Assembly: GCF_013284055.1 (NCBI RefSeq)
Contig: NZ_CP054143.1
Location: 1-64,000 of the forward strand
Origin: Deefgea piscis
GTDB lineage: Bacteria; Pseudomonadota; Gammaproteobacteria; Burkholderiales; Chitinibacteraceae
DNA: 64,000 bases
Reading direction: 5' to 3'
This document shows, in pieces, positions 55,794-64,000 of this stretch. A program made the translations under genes and the position numbers. The first letter of the stretch is position 1. Each line of letters begins with the position of its first letter. Below the pieces are notes generated by a model that saw nothing but the letters and a program-made list of their open reading frames with translations, was not told where the DNA came from and did not search any database.

Positions 55794-56255
55794 ATGAAGG
55801 CCAGACTATTAACCGCATTAGTGACCGGCAGCTTATTATTAAGTGGCTGCAGCGTGGTCAATTTTATCACTCCATATAAATTAGATATTCCGCAGGGCAA
55901 TGAAATCACTGCCAAGCAAGTTGCGTTGCTGCGCGTGGGAATGACCCGTTCGCAAGTTCGTTTTGCTCTTGGCACCCCCTTGCTGACCGATCCATTCCAT
56001 AAAGATCGCTGGGATTATATTTATCGGGATACCCGCGGCGGAAAGGTTAAAGAAGCCAAAAACTTTGTGGTTTTCTTTAATGAAAACAGCTTAGTACGCT
56101 GGGATGGCGATTATTTACCGGATCCAACAGCAACACCAGCAGAGAAGACTCGGCCATTACCACCTGCCAACGATAATTTATTAATGGCAGTCGACCCGAG
56201 CAATCCTGACTCAAAAATCATCGAAGTGAAACCGCTATTGAATGAAGGGTTTTAA
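55794..56255 (+). CDS. bamE: Outer-membrane assembly lipoprotein BamE
   Basis: 153 residues from ATG 55794; the frame is open further upstream only because it crosses fur. Lipoprotein signal with lipobox LLSGC. SmpA/OmlA fold: NEITAKQVALLRVGMTRSQVRFALGTPLLTDPFHKDRWDYIY is the hallmark. Part of the BAM complex that inserts beta-barrels. dapB follows after three bases. Confidence 0.95.
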   Translation: MKARLLTALVTGSLLLSGCSVVNFITPYKLDIPQGNEITAKQVALLRVGMTRSQVRFALGTPLLTDPFHKDRWDYIYRDTRGGKVKEAKNFVVFFNENSLVRWDGDYLPDPTATPAEKTRPLPPANDNLLMAVDPSNPDSKIIEVKPLLNEGF

Positions 56256-56258
56256 ACC

Positions 56259-57059
56259 ATGACGATTAAAATCGCCATTGCTGGTAGTAGCGGCCGTATG
56301 GGCCGCATGCTTATTGAAGCAGTACAAGCTGCAGATGACGTCGAACTGAGCGTCGCCCTTGATCGCCTCGGTAGCGATGCAATTGGTCAAGATGCTTGTG
56401 CCCACACAGGAAAAAATTGCGGTGTTTTGATTACCGATCAATTATCGGCATTGCAAAACGCGGATATTTTGATTGATTTTACCCGACCAGAAGGCACACT
56501 TGAGCACCTGATTGTTTGCCAACAATACGGCGTAAAAATGATTATTGGCACCACCGGTTTCGATGAAGCTGGTCGCGCCATGCTCGAAGCAGCCAGCCAA
56601 AAAATCGCCATCGTCTCTGCTTACAATATGAGCATTGGCGTCAATCTAGTGTTTAAATTACTTGAGATTGCTGCTGGTGCACTTAGCCATGGTTATGATG
56701 CAGAAATTGTCGAAATGCATCACAAACATAAAGTTGACGCGCCTTCAGGCACTGCTATTGCCATGGGACAAGCGATTGCCAAAGCATGGGATCAGACATT
56801 AAGCGAGATTGCGGTGTGGTCTAGAGAAGGCATTACTGGTCCTCGCGAAGATGGCAAAATTGGCTTTGCAACGTTACGTGGTGGCGATGTGATTGGTGAT
56901 CATACGGTGGTCTTTGCAGGAGAAGGTGAGCGGATTGAGATCACTCACAAAGCCAGCAATCGCACGATTTATGCCCAAGGCAGCCTACGCGCTGCTCGAT
57001 TTTTACAGCATAAAGAAACGGGTCATTACGATATGCAAGAAGTATTAGGCTTAAAATAA
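56259..57059 (+). CDS. dapB: 4-hydroxy-tetrahydrodipicolinate reductase
   Basis: 266 residues. NAD(P)H-dependent step of lysine/diaminopimelate synthesis. Nucleotide loop IAGSSGRMGRMLIEA, GTTGF, catalytic MHHKHKVDAPSGTA and ATLRGGDVIGDHTVVF. Immediately after bamE; followed by a strong terminator. Confidence 0.97.
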   Translation: MTIKIAIAGSSGRMGRMLIEAVQAADDVELSVALDRLGSDAIGQDACAHTGKNCGVLITDQLSALQNADILIDFTRPEGTLEHLIVCQQYGVKMIIGTTGFDEAGRAMLEAASQKIAIVSAYNMSIGVNLVFKLLEIAAGALSHGYDAEIVEMHHKHKVDAPSGTAIAMGQAIAKAWDQTLSEIAVWSREGITGPREDGKIGFATLRGGDVIGDHTVVFAGEGERIEITHKASNRTIYAQGSLRAARFLQHKETGHYDMQEVLGLK

Positions 57060-57097
57060 CACCAGCAATTATTCACATTTATTTTGATGAGTACAAA

Positions 57098-57127
57098 AAA
57101 AAAACGAGGCACAAAGCCTCGTTTTTC
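57098..57127. terminator. Terminator of bamE-dapB
   Basis: AAAACGAGGC-ACAAA-GCCTCGTTTTT, 40 bases after the dapB stop. Confidence 0.88.
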
Positions 57128-57761
57128 TAATGCAAAAACATTTTTCAATAAATACAAGCAAAACTAAATACAACCAAAACCTGATCAAAAAACAAACTTC
57201 AGTTTATAAAAAGTGCTGAATCATTAAAATGAAAACACAAGTATAAAATCAACCTGCACATTTAAACTAAAAAGTATGAATCATTTGAAACAAAGTAAAG
57301 GTTTATAGATGGGGTGCCCGATCGACACCCCGTTAATTAACGCAACTCATTATATTCATACTACAAAATACGGCACTACGGCAATGATCATAACAATGAC
57401 CAGAAATGGCATGAACTAGCCAGCTAGGTTGAGTAAACTAAACACATCGGAATCAATCAAATATGACCTCCTTTGCTACAGTTCAACTACAAAAAACCAG
57501 TGCGACTCAAAGATCATCGAAATGTAACTACATTCCCGTTGAAAGCGTTAGCTCGATTGCTCTCAATTTGCAATACAAAACTAAATAAAGCCACTATGGG
57601 CAGAGATCAAAAGATTGATCTTAATTAGCATAAAATGCTAGGCACCAAACACATGACACTGGAATCAATTTAATATTGCCCCCTATCTACTGTTTAGCCA
57701 AAATCAGCAATAAGATCATCGTTAAAGACTGCTCTTTTGTTGCTGTAGTATTACTCTAATC
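57128..57761. other. Long AT-rich intergenic region with a direct repeat, no gene
   Basis: About 630 bases between convergent genes with no convincing ORF. An imperfect repeat of about 75 bases occurs at about 57426-57520 and 57640-57715 (shared GGAATCAAT, CTAC-GTT and AAGATCATCG blocks). Could be duplicated small-RNA or a decayed element; function unknown. Confidence 0.4.
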
Positions 57762-58928
57762 CTAAATATTCATTCCTGCAACATATCCTGATGACCAGGC
57801 CCATTGAAAATTGTAACCGCCCAACCATCCAGTCACATCAACGACCTCGCCAATGAAATACAAACCCGGAATTTCCCGCGCCATCATCGACTTAGACAAC
57901 AACTGATCGGTATCTACACCACCGCGTGTCACCTCGGCTTTTTTATACCCCAAACTCCCCGATGGTTTAATTTGCCATTGATGCAGCTCAGCCTCTAATC
58001 GCTGCAGCTCTTTACTAGTGTATTGCTTTAGCGGCCTTATTTCACCATATTTAGCCAACCATACCGCTACAAATCGTTTTGGTAATACATCAGCTAAAAC
58101 GGTCGACAACAAGGCATCTCGATTCGCTGCTCTTAAAAAATCAGCCAAATCTAAATCAGGAATTAAATCAATTTCGAGGGTTTTACCTGCTTGCCAAAAA
58201 CTCGATATTTGCAAAATAGCTGGGCCTGAAAGACCCTTATGCGTCAATAAAATCGCCTCGCGAAATGATGTATTTTCACAACTGACTACGACATTCTCTA
58301 AGGCAACACCGGCAAGCTCAGTCCACAAATCCTCGGATTGAAAAGTCAAAGGCACTAATGCTGCCGCCAAGGGTTGTAAATTGAGTCCAAATTGTTTTGC
58401 CACTTCATAGCCAAAGGCCGTCGCGCCAATTTGTGGGATGGATAAGCCGCCCGTCGCAATTACTAAGGCGTCGCTAAGCCAGACTTCGGTCGCTGTTGTG
58501 ACTTGAAACTGCCCCTCCACTTGTGCCACCGCAATGACTTCTGTGCCCATACGCCAAATCACATCGCCCAAATTCACTTCCGCTTTGAGCATCTCAATAA
58601 TGCCTTGTGAGTTTTGATCACAAAACAATTGCCCTAAGGTTTTTTCATGGTAAGTTAAGCCGTGCTTATCCAATAAAGCCATAAAATCAAACTGCGTAAA
58701 TTGCTTCAGCGCCGACTTTACAAAATGCGGATTATTCGAGAGATAACATTCTGGTCGGACATTGAGATTGGTAAAGTTGCAACGTCCACCGCCAGAAATT
58801 CTAATTTTTTCGGCCAATTTTTCACTGTGATCCATCAAGACCACCTTACGACCACGCTGGCCAGCGGTGGCCGCGCACATCAGACCTGCAGCGCCTGCGC
58901 CGATCACAATGACATCCGTTTTATTCAT
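57762..58928 (-). CDS. NAD(P)/FAD-dependent oxidoreductase, BaiN/HI0933 family
   Basis: 388 residues from ATG 58928. FAD-binding GxGxxG in DVIVIGAGAAGLMCAATAGQRG; ISGGGRCNFTNLNV and TGGLSIPQIGATAFGYEVAKQFG are hallmarks of the HI0933 family; the C-terminal EVVDVTGWLGGYNFQWAWSSG closes the FAD site. Enzymatic role in this family is mostly undefined. Monocistronic. Confidence 0.92.
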   Translation of the reverse strand: MNKTDVIVIGAGAAGLMCAATAGQRGRKVVLMDHSEKLAEKIRISGGGRCNFTNLNVRPECYLSNNPHFVKSALKQFTQFDFMALLDKHGLTYHEKTLGQLFCDQNSQGIIEMLKAEVNLGDVIWRMGTEVIAVAQVEGQFQVTTATEVWLSDALVIATGGLSIPQIGATAFGYEVAKQFGLNLQPLAAALVPLTFQSEDLWTELAGVALENVVVSCENTSFREAILLTHKGLSGPAILQISSFWQAGKTLEIDLIPDLDLADFLRAANRDALLSTVLADVLPKRFVAVWLAKYGEIRPLKQYTSKELQRLEAELHQWQIKPSGSLGYKKAEVTRGGVDTDQLLSKSMMAREIPGLYFIGEVVDVTGWLGGYNFQWAWSSGYVAGMNI

Positions 58929-59077
58929 CAAAACCGTCCTTATATTTAGTCTCAATTGTACCGCTTTCATCCCCCCCTCACCGCTAAAGCTGAACCCCAA
59001 TGGCATTATTACTGACGCACTCATTCACTTTGCGGCGTAAAATTACAGCACACTGATAAATCCCTAGGATTGAACCC

Positions 59078-59875
59078 ATGCAAAAAATGATTGTTTCTGA
59101 CTTGGATGGTACTTTGCTTGACCACGAACACAAAGTCGATGCGTTCACTGCAGCTACATTCCAAGCACTTGCTCAGCAAGGGGTGCTCCTTGCAATTGCC
59201 ACAGGGCGTCATTTTTTAGATGTACAAGGTATTCGAGAAACGCTCGGCGTGAAGGCGCACTTAATTACCTCCAATGGTGCACGCGTTCATGACCCTGAAA
59301 ACAATGAAATTTTTGCAGAAAACCTAGATCCAGAGCTCGCACGTGCTTTAATGCAGCCCGAGTTTTCTCATGGCTCATTACTCAATGCCTATGTGGATGC
59401 CGGCTGGTTAGTGGAACGGGAATGCCCTGAATTAGTGGGGGTGTATTACAAGGACTCGGGATTTGGCTACCAAGTGACCGATTTGAAACACCACAACGGC
59501 GAAGATATCGCCAAAATTTTATACATTGGCGATCACGCCACGCTCACCGCCATTGAAAGCAAAATTATCGATCGATTTGGCGACCAAATTTATATTACTT
59601 TTTCTGCCGATGATTGCTTAGAAGTGATGGCGCCGACCGTATCCAAAGGCCACGCTTTGACTGAAGTCTTAGCTCGTCTCTCGATTGATGCCGAACACTG
59701 CTACGCCTTTGGTGATGGTCAAAATGACATTCAGCTACTTGCGGTGGCTGGTCATCCTTTTGTAATGGGCAATGCCAGCCCCAAACTCAAAGCGGCCCAC
59801 CCCAATGCGCCAGTCATTGGAAGTAATGATGAACATGGCGTAGCGCAGCAATTAAGACAGATTTTTAAGCTTTAA
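59078..59875 (+). CDS. Cof-type HAD phosphatase
   Basis: 265 residues. HAD motif I VSDLDGTLLD, motif II TSNGA, motif III Lys in TVSKGHALTEVL, motif IV FGDGQNDIQLL. A C2-type cap lies between. Likely dephosphorylates sugar phosphates or flavin precursors; substrate unknown. Convergent with the carbonic anhydrase gene across a long hairpin. Confidence 0.9.
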   Translation: MQKMIVSDLDGTLLDHEHKVDAFTAATFQALAQQGVLLAIATGRHFLDVQGIRETLGVKAHLITSNGARVHDPENNEIFAENLDPELARALMQPEFSHGSLLNAYVDAGWLVERECPELVGVYYKDSGFGYQVTDLKHHNGEDIAKILYIGDHATLTAIESKIIDRFGDQIYITFSADDCLEVMAPTVSKGHALTEVLARLSIDAEHCYAFGDGQNDIQLLAVAGHPFVMGNASPKLKAAHPNAPVIGSNDEHGVAQQLRQIFKL

Positions 59876-59902
59876 ATTAACGCAAAAAATAGCCCCACAT
59901 AT

Positions 59903-59972
59903 TCAAATGGCTTTGAGCAACTCAACGACTGACCGCTAGGCAGAGCGTTGAGTCACTCAAAGCCATTTTTAT
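59903..59972. terminator. Long bidirectional terminator hairpin
   Basis: AAATGGCTTTGAG...ACTCAACG pairs with CGTTGAGT...CTCAAAGCCATTT: a 23-bp stem with one two-base mismatch and an 18-base loop, followed by TTTTTATT. Sits between convergent genes and overlaps the first bases of the carbonic anhydrase stop. Confidence 0.8.
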
Positions 59973-60652
59973 TCTTTTAACGACGTCACCAAAGCTTGAA
60001 ACGAATTTTTTTCTTGATCAAAATCGTATAAAGCACCGCGTAAAATATCAAAATACCACCCAATTAAACTCAACGATCCTTCTTGAACTCGGCGAGCAAT
60101 AAACGGAAAGCTCATCAAATTATCCAAAGAAACGATAATGGCGGCCATCTCACACGCACGAATTTGTCGATCGGGTGATTTATGCGCCAATTCACGTTTG
60201 ACTTGATCTCGCGCGGCCTCAGCGATCCTCACCCAACGACCAATAAAATTAGCCTCGGTTTTGGGCTCACTCGCTTCCATCAACGCTTGAATACCACCAC
60301 AACCAGAATGGCCAAGCACGATAATTTTACTGACTTCTAAATGCTCAACGGCGTATTCAATCGCCGATGAAACCCCGTGAAAAGCACCATCAATTTCATA
60401 CGGCGGCACTAAATTGGCCACATTGCGAACAATAAATAAATCCCCAGGATTGCAATCGGTTAACAATGCAGGGTCAACGCGTGAATCAGAACAGCCAATC
60501 AATAATGTTTTTGGATTTTGGCCTGATTGCAACTCGGCAAATAAATCCCGGTGCTCACCAAAATATTTATGTTGGAAGCGGCGAAATCCGCCAATAAACT
60601 TTTCAATCTCTTCCACTTGAAATCCCCTATTGCTATTTTGATTTTCGCGCAA
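59969..60652 (-). CDS. can: Beta-class carbonic anhydrase
   Basis: 227 residues. Zinc enzyme interconverting CO2 and bicarbonate. Zinc ligands in IGCSDSRVDP (Cys, with Asp and Arg dyad) and VLGHSGCGGIQAL (His and Cys). RNVANLVPP and SSAIEYAVEHL are family features. The start MRENQNSN may be preceded by alternatives, but the core is complete. Confidence 0.95.
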   Translation of the reverse strand: MRENQNSNRGFQVEEIEKFIGGFRRFQHKYFGEHRDLFAELQSGQNPKTLLIGCSDSRVDPALLTDCNPGDLFIVRNVANLVPPYEIDGAFHGVSSAIEYAVEHLEVSKIIVLGHSGCGGIQALMEASEPKTEANFIGRWVRIAEAARDQVKRELAHKSPDRQIRACEMAAIIVSLDNLMSFPFIARRVQEGSLSLIGWYFDILRGALYDFDQEKNSFQALVTSLKE

Positions 60653-60873
60653 TTCTACTGGTTTTCCGCAGGGTGTGCGTATTCAAGCGTATTCGATTGT
60701 GAAGTAACAAAAAGTCATCGTATATTAACTCGTGTTTACAGCGCCCCAATGCAGCATGCCACTTAAGTTCAAAATATTTGAACAAAACACACAAGTATTT
60801 ACGCTATTCGTAAAGATCGTGAACGCTTATGATGCCTACACAATTCAGAAATACTGAATAAGGAACAATCAAA

Positions 60874-61425
60874 ATGAAACATTCAGCGCCCAAAAATTAT
60901 GATCATCTGCAAATCAGCCTGCATTGGCTGATGGCACTACTGATCATTGCGGGATTTATTTTGGCATGGGTTTTTGACGATATGCCCTTATCGCCAGATA
61001 AATTTAAAATGATCAACTGGCACAAATGGACGGGTATCACCGTACTCGGCCTATTTTTCGTGCGCTTTGGCTACAAACTCCTCAGGGGTACCCCTGTCGT
61101 CGATCCCGAGTTACCGGCAATTCAGCGCAAACTCGCCCTAGGCGTCCACCATTTACTGTATTTTCTGATGTTTTTATTGCCTGTGGTCGGCTGGTTAATG
61201 AGCTCCGCTAAAGGTTTTTCCGTTGTCTACTTTGGCGTATTCAAACTACCCGATTTAATCGCAAAAAATGAACAAATCGGCAATTGGCTCGTCTCAGCCC
61301 ATGAGTTAATCGCTTACACATTATTAGCGCTGATCGTACTGCACGTCGCTGGGGCGATTAAACATCAGCTCATTGATAAAGACGGTACCTTGGCGCGGAT
61401 GCTGCCTTTCTTAAATCACAAATAA
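60874..61425 (+). CDS. Cytochrome b561 (YceJ-like)
   Basis: 183 residues, four membrane helices. Di-heme electron carrier of the inner membrane; His residues occur in ISLHWLMALLIIAGF, MINWHKWTGITVLGL, LGVHHLLYFLMFLLPVVGW and LIVLHVAGAIKHQL. First of three genes with two YceI proteins, as in E. coli yceJ-yceI. Start preceded by AAGGAAC. Confidence 0.92.
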   Translation: MKHSAPKNYDHLQISLHWLMALLIIAGFILAWVFDDMPLSPDKFKMINWHKWTGITVLGLFFVRFGYKLLRGTPVVDPELPAIQRKLALGVHHLLYFLMFLLPVVGWLMSSAKGFSVVYFGVFKLPDLIAKNEQIGNWLVSAHELIAYTLLALIVLHVAGAIKHQLIDKDGTLARMLPFLNHK

Positions 61426-61445
61426 ATCATTCAACACTGGAGAGC

Positions 61446-62003
61446 ATGATGTTCCGTTCCTTGATTGCCGCAAGCTTATTACTGATTGGCAGCCATGCCA
61501 TCGCTGCACAAAGTTTAAATACGGCTAAAAGTCAGCTGAACTTTACTTTTAAGCAAATGAACACCCCAGTTGACGGTAATTTTAAAAACTTCACCGCCAA
61601 AATTAATTTTAATCCTGCCAAACCAGAAACCGCCAAAGCGGAAATCATCGTCGATTTAGCCAGTATTGATGTCGGCGGACCTGACGGTAATGGCGAAGCC
61701 AAGAAAAAAGCTTGGTTTGATATTGCGAGTAATCCCAAAGCGACATTTACTGCGACCAGTGTGAAAGCACTGGGTGGCGGCCAATTTGAAACTAAAGGCA
61801 AACTCATGATCAAAGGGGTTAGCCACGATGTCGCCGGCAAAATGACCGCTAAAACCGTTGGCAATGACTTATTACTTGAAGGCAGCATTCCGGTGCTGCG
61901 CCTGCAATACAAAATTGGTGACGGCGTTTGGGCCGACACCGGCACCGTGGCCGACGAAGTCATTGTGAAATACAAACTGCTGCTCACAGGCAAAGCAGAT
62001 TAA
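61446..62003 (+). CDS. YceI family periplasmic lipid-binding-like protein
   Basis: 185 residues with signal peptide (LIAASLLLIGSHAIAA). Lipocalin-like YceI fold: KSQLNFTFKQMNTPVDGNF, AEIIVDLASIDVGG, KAWFDIASNPKATFTATSV, GKLMIKGVSHDV. Probably carries an isoprenoid or quinone in the periplasm. Twenty bases after cytochrome b561. This copy lacks the canonical HSxxxF start. Confidence 0.88.
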   Translation: MMFRSLIAASLLLIGSHAIAAQSLNTAKSQLNFTFKQMNTPVDGNFKNFTAKINFNPAKPETAKAEIIVDLASIDVGGPDGNGEAKKKAWFDIASNPKATFTATSVKALGGGQFETKGKLMIKGVSHDVAGKMTAKTVGNDLLLEGSIPVLRLQYKIGDGVWADTGTVADEVIVKYKLLLTGKAD

Positions 62004-62109
62004 TCCATAGCGCCGTTAGAAACAGTATGCTCGCAGCGACTTCATCGCAGATCTTAGCGAGCATACAATTTTGTACCTCTCTATCGACTTACCCACTGGA
62101 GTTTTAACC

Positions 62110-62673
62110 ATGCATCAATTCATTCGCTCGGCTCTTTTTGTCTCTCTGGCTGCAACTGCCTTTGCCGCACCAGAGGTCTATACCATCGATCCATCCCATA
62201 CCCTACCTACATTTGAAGTGAAGCATCTAGGTTACTCAACCCAACGCGGCTCATTTGATAAAACCAGTGGCAGCATCACGCTGGATCTGGCGGCCAAAAA
62301 AGGGGCCACCGAGATCACCATCGACACCTCTAGCCTACGCTCAGGCTGGGAAAAACGTGATGCGCATTTAAAAGGCGAAGATTTCTTTAATACCGCAAAA
62401 TTTCCAACCATGACGTTTAAAAGCAACGATTTTAAATTTGCTGGTGATCAGTTAGTCAGTGTGGTCGGTCAATTGACTTTATTAGGCGTGAGCAAACCCG
62501 TTACATTAAAAGTGACTGACTTCAAATGCAGCCCACACCCGATGAGCAAAAAACCAACCTGCGGCGCGGATGCAATCGCAACCATTAAACGCAGTGAATT
62601 TGGCATGAGCGCCTATGTCCCTGCAGTCAGCGACGAAGTGACTTTACGCATTCAAGTAGAAGCAAGCCAATAA
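62110..62673 (+). CDS. YceI family protein, second copy
   Basis: 187 residues from ATG 62110 with GGAG eight bases upstream; an ATG at 62071 would place charged residues before the signal peptide. Signal FIRSALFVSLAATAFAA. Canonical YceI opening YTIDPSHTLPTFEVKHLGYSTQRG, then GEDFFNTAKFPTMTF, LGVSKPVTLKV and IKRSEFGM. Third gene of the b561-YceI-YceI cluster. Confidence 0.93.
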   Translation: MHQFIRSALFVSLAATAFAAPEVYTIDPSHTLPTFEVKHLGYSTQRGSFDKTSGSITLDLAAKKGATEITIDTSSLRSGWEKRDAHLKGEDFFNTAKFPTMTFKSNDFKFAGDQLVSVVGQLTLLGVSKPVTLKVTDFKCSPHPMSKKPTCGADAIATIKRSEFGMSAYVPAVSDEVTLRIQVEASQ

Positions 62674-62678
62674 GCATC

Positions 62679-62703
62679 AAACCGCCAGCAATGGCGGTTT
62701 TCT
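62679..62703 (+). terminator. Terminator of the b561-YceI operon
   Basis: AAACCGCCA-GCAA-TGGCGGTTT, 5 bases past the last stop. Confidence 0.85.
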
Positions 62704-62967
62704 CCCCAATGAACGCTTCATTTGCATAAGCTAAGCGATCGAGCTTGGCTTATGCACTTCAGGCGCAAAATCAATACGTCAATCACGCCGCAAAAGCAGT
62801 AAAACGATAAAACCGTCTTATCAATCATCTGTATTTAAATGCGCTGAATTTGCGATTAAATTATTTATAAATACAAGAATGTAGTACAAATCAGTTACAC
62901 TACAAGCCATCACTTCATCAATATATTAAATCGGATTTAATTTCGATTTTTAAAGAAATAAATCGTC

Positions 62968-64000
62968 ATGATGGCTGAGAATATTTTATCTATTGATCTG
63001 CAATTGTTAGCACTCAAACAACAAACCCCAGTCACCTCCAAAGCGTTGCTGCAACAAGCGCAATTGATTCAAACTTGCGCCCAAGCTATTGAATATCAGC
63101 ACGGCATTGCTGAAGCGATTTTATTGCAAGCTCAATTTCATTGGGCTGATATGGATTTTGCTGCGGCCAAACAGGCCATACGCCAAGCTTTGCACTATGC
63201 CAAAAAAAATCAAGCCGACGATTTATTAGCTGAAGGGTATCACCTTTCAGCCCTGATTCACGTTGCAGAATCAAGCTATACCCATGCTTTAAGCGCATGG
63301 TACAAATGCCTTAAATTACTCCGCACTTTACGCATTGAATCATTACAAATTGAAGTACTCATCGGCTTAGGCAATTTATGGGCGCTCGATTTGCAATACG
63401 AAAAATCGCAAGCGGCACTCAATGAAGCATTAACTCGCGCCAATCAAATTAACGATGCGCAATTGGCCGCCAAAGCGGCGATTTGTTTAAGTCGAGAACA
63501 TTTAAAACAAGGCTTGTTTGAAGATGCATTAATTAGTCTGTCACAAGCCGATCGCCATGTGAGTAAATATACCAATCCCACATGGTATGCCGAAATCTAT
63601 AATTACCGCGCTCGGGTGTGGTTATCACTTAAACTGACCGATCAAGCGCATGCTGAGTGCCTTCAGGCATGGCAACAAATTGCCGAACACGACAATCTCG
63701 CTTGGGCCCAATGCCTCACGCAAGTGAGTTTGGCGCAAGTCGCATTGGCTCAAAATATGGATCCAAGCCCATCACTCAATCACGCCAGCGCACTGGCGGA
63801 GCATTTTAATTTGTATGCGTTTTTAAGCCAAATTGCTTTAATCCGTTCGCAATATGCCGAAAAACAAGAGCACTGGGATGATGCTTTAAATCACTTTAAA
63901 ACACATCGACAATTAGAATTAGGCGCGCTCGCCCAACAACAACAATACGGCCTACATAATTTTAATTCATTGCCATTAATGCAATTGGCACAAAAAATAG
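62968..64000 (+). CDS. TPR-repeat protein, truncated by the window edge
   Basis: At least 343 residues, open at the right edge. Start ATG 62968 or 62971 after AAAGAAATAA. Entirely helical with tetratricopeptide periodicity (AIEYQHGIAEAILLQAQFHW; YEKSQAALNEALTRANQI; LFEDALISLSQADRHV; HWDDALNHFKTHRQLELG). Such N-terminal TPR arrays often precede a GGDEF or other signalling domain, which would lie beyond 64000. No repeat is broken by a stop. Confidence 0.75.
   Translation, partial: MMAENILSIDLQLLALKQQTPVTSKALLQQAQLIQTCAQAIEYQHGIAEAILLQAQFHWADMDFAAAKQAIRQALHYAKKNQADDLLAEGYHLSALIHVAESSYTHALSAWYKCLKLLRTLRIESLQIEVLIGLGNLWALDLQYEKSQAALNEALTRANQINDAQLAAKAAICLSREHLKQGLFEDALISLSQADRHVSKYTNPTWYAEIYNYRARVWLSLKLTDQAHAECLQAWQQIAEHDNLAWAQCLTQVSLAQVALAQNMDPSPSLNHASALAEHFNLYAFLSQIALIRSQYAEKQEHWDDALNHFKTHRQLELGALAQQQQYGLHNFNSLPLMQLAQKI

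Overview
The window is bacterial chromosome of moderate G+C, most likely from a betaproteobacterium of the Neisseriales (Chromobacteriaceae/Chitinibacteraceae-like). This rests on the dapF-DUF484-xerC operon, the dat-ybeD-lipB-lipA cluster, a CIRCE-controlled groESL, paired aat/bpt N-end-rule transferases next to fur/bamE/dapB, and a free-standing acyl-CoA-binding protein. Genus cannot be fixed from sequence alone. No rRNA, tRNA or CRISPR array was recognised.

Positions 1 to about 18.8 kb are the integrase-side part of a lambdoid prophage; its structural genes must lie left of the window. From left to right it holds packaging genes (large and small terminase), an unplaced virion-type gene, a Q-like gene followed by a terminator, a Toprim/SF3 primase-helicase with an iteron-like inverted-repeat region, a CII-like operon, a Cro/CI switch with three evenly spaced operators, a long rightward operon of small early genes (DUF2303, PrtN-like, DEDDh exonuclease), a C4-type antisense RNA upstream of a Rha antirepressor, cargo genes (BRCT protein, lipoprotein), an Arc-like repressor and a tyrosine integrase abutting dusA. 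All four main leftward genes in the first 6 kb carry single-base frameshifts, about twelve in total, whereas everything from 6 kb onward reads cleanly.

From 18.8 to 64 kb the sequence is core genome. Main blocks are: dusA, a retropepsin-like protease, rdgB and hemW; a flavin reductase and amt; ridA and a CoA-binding protein; dapF-DUF484-xerC; bioA with a PilZ-like protein; ltaE; a TlpA-like thioredoxin; groES-groEL with heat-shock promoter and CIRCE; a beta-barrel/periplasmic-binding-like/diguanylate-cyclase cassette; an ankyrin protein; a thioesterase; the lipoate cluster; ACBP; a large GGDEF-EAL protein; ettA; a YejK-type nucleoid protein; the aat/bpt pair; fur, bamE and dapB; a BaiN-like flavoprotein; a HAD phosphatase; a carbonic anhydrase; a cytochrome b561 with two YceI proteins; and a TPR protein cut by the right edge.

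Intergenic DNA of the core region is rich in small repeats: three MITE-like elements with a shared terminal inverted repeat around CAGATTACGTGTTGAT (25.7, 29.8 and 34.4 kb), two copies of a CGCAGAG-type inverted repeat (23.3 and 42.1 kb), and a separate palindromic element (46.3 kb). The most rewarding regulatory observations are the C4 RNA/antirepressor module, the lambda-like triple operator, the candidate iteron origin, and the diguanylate cyclase cassette, which resembles YfiBNR in logic but uses different periplasmic and outer-membrane partners.
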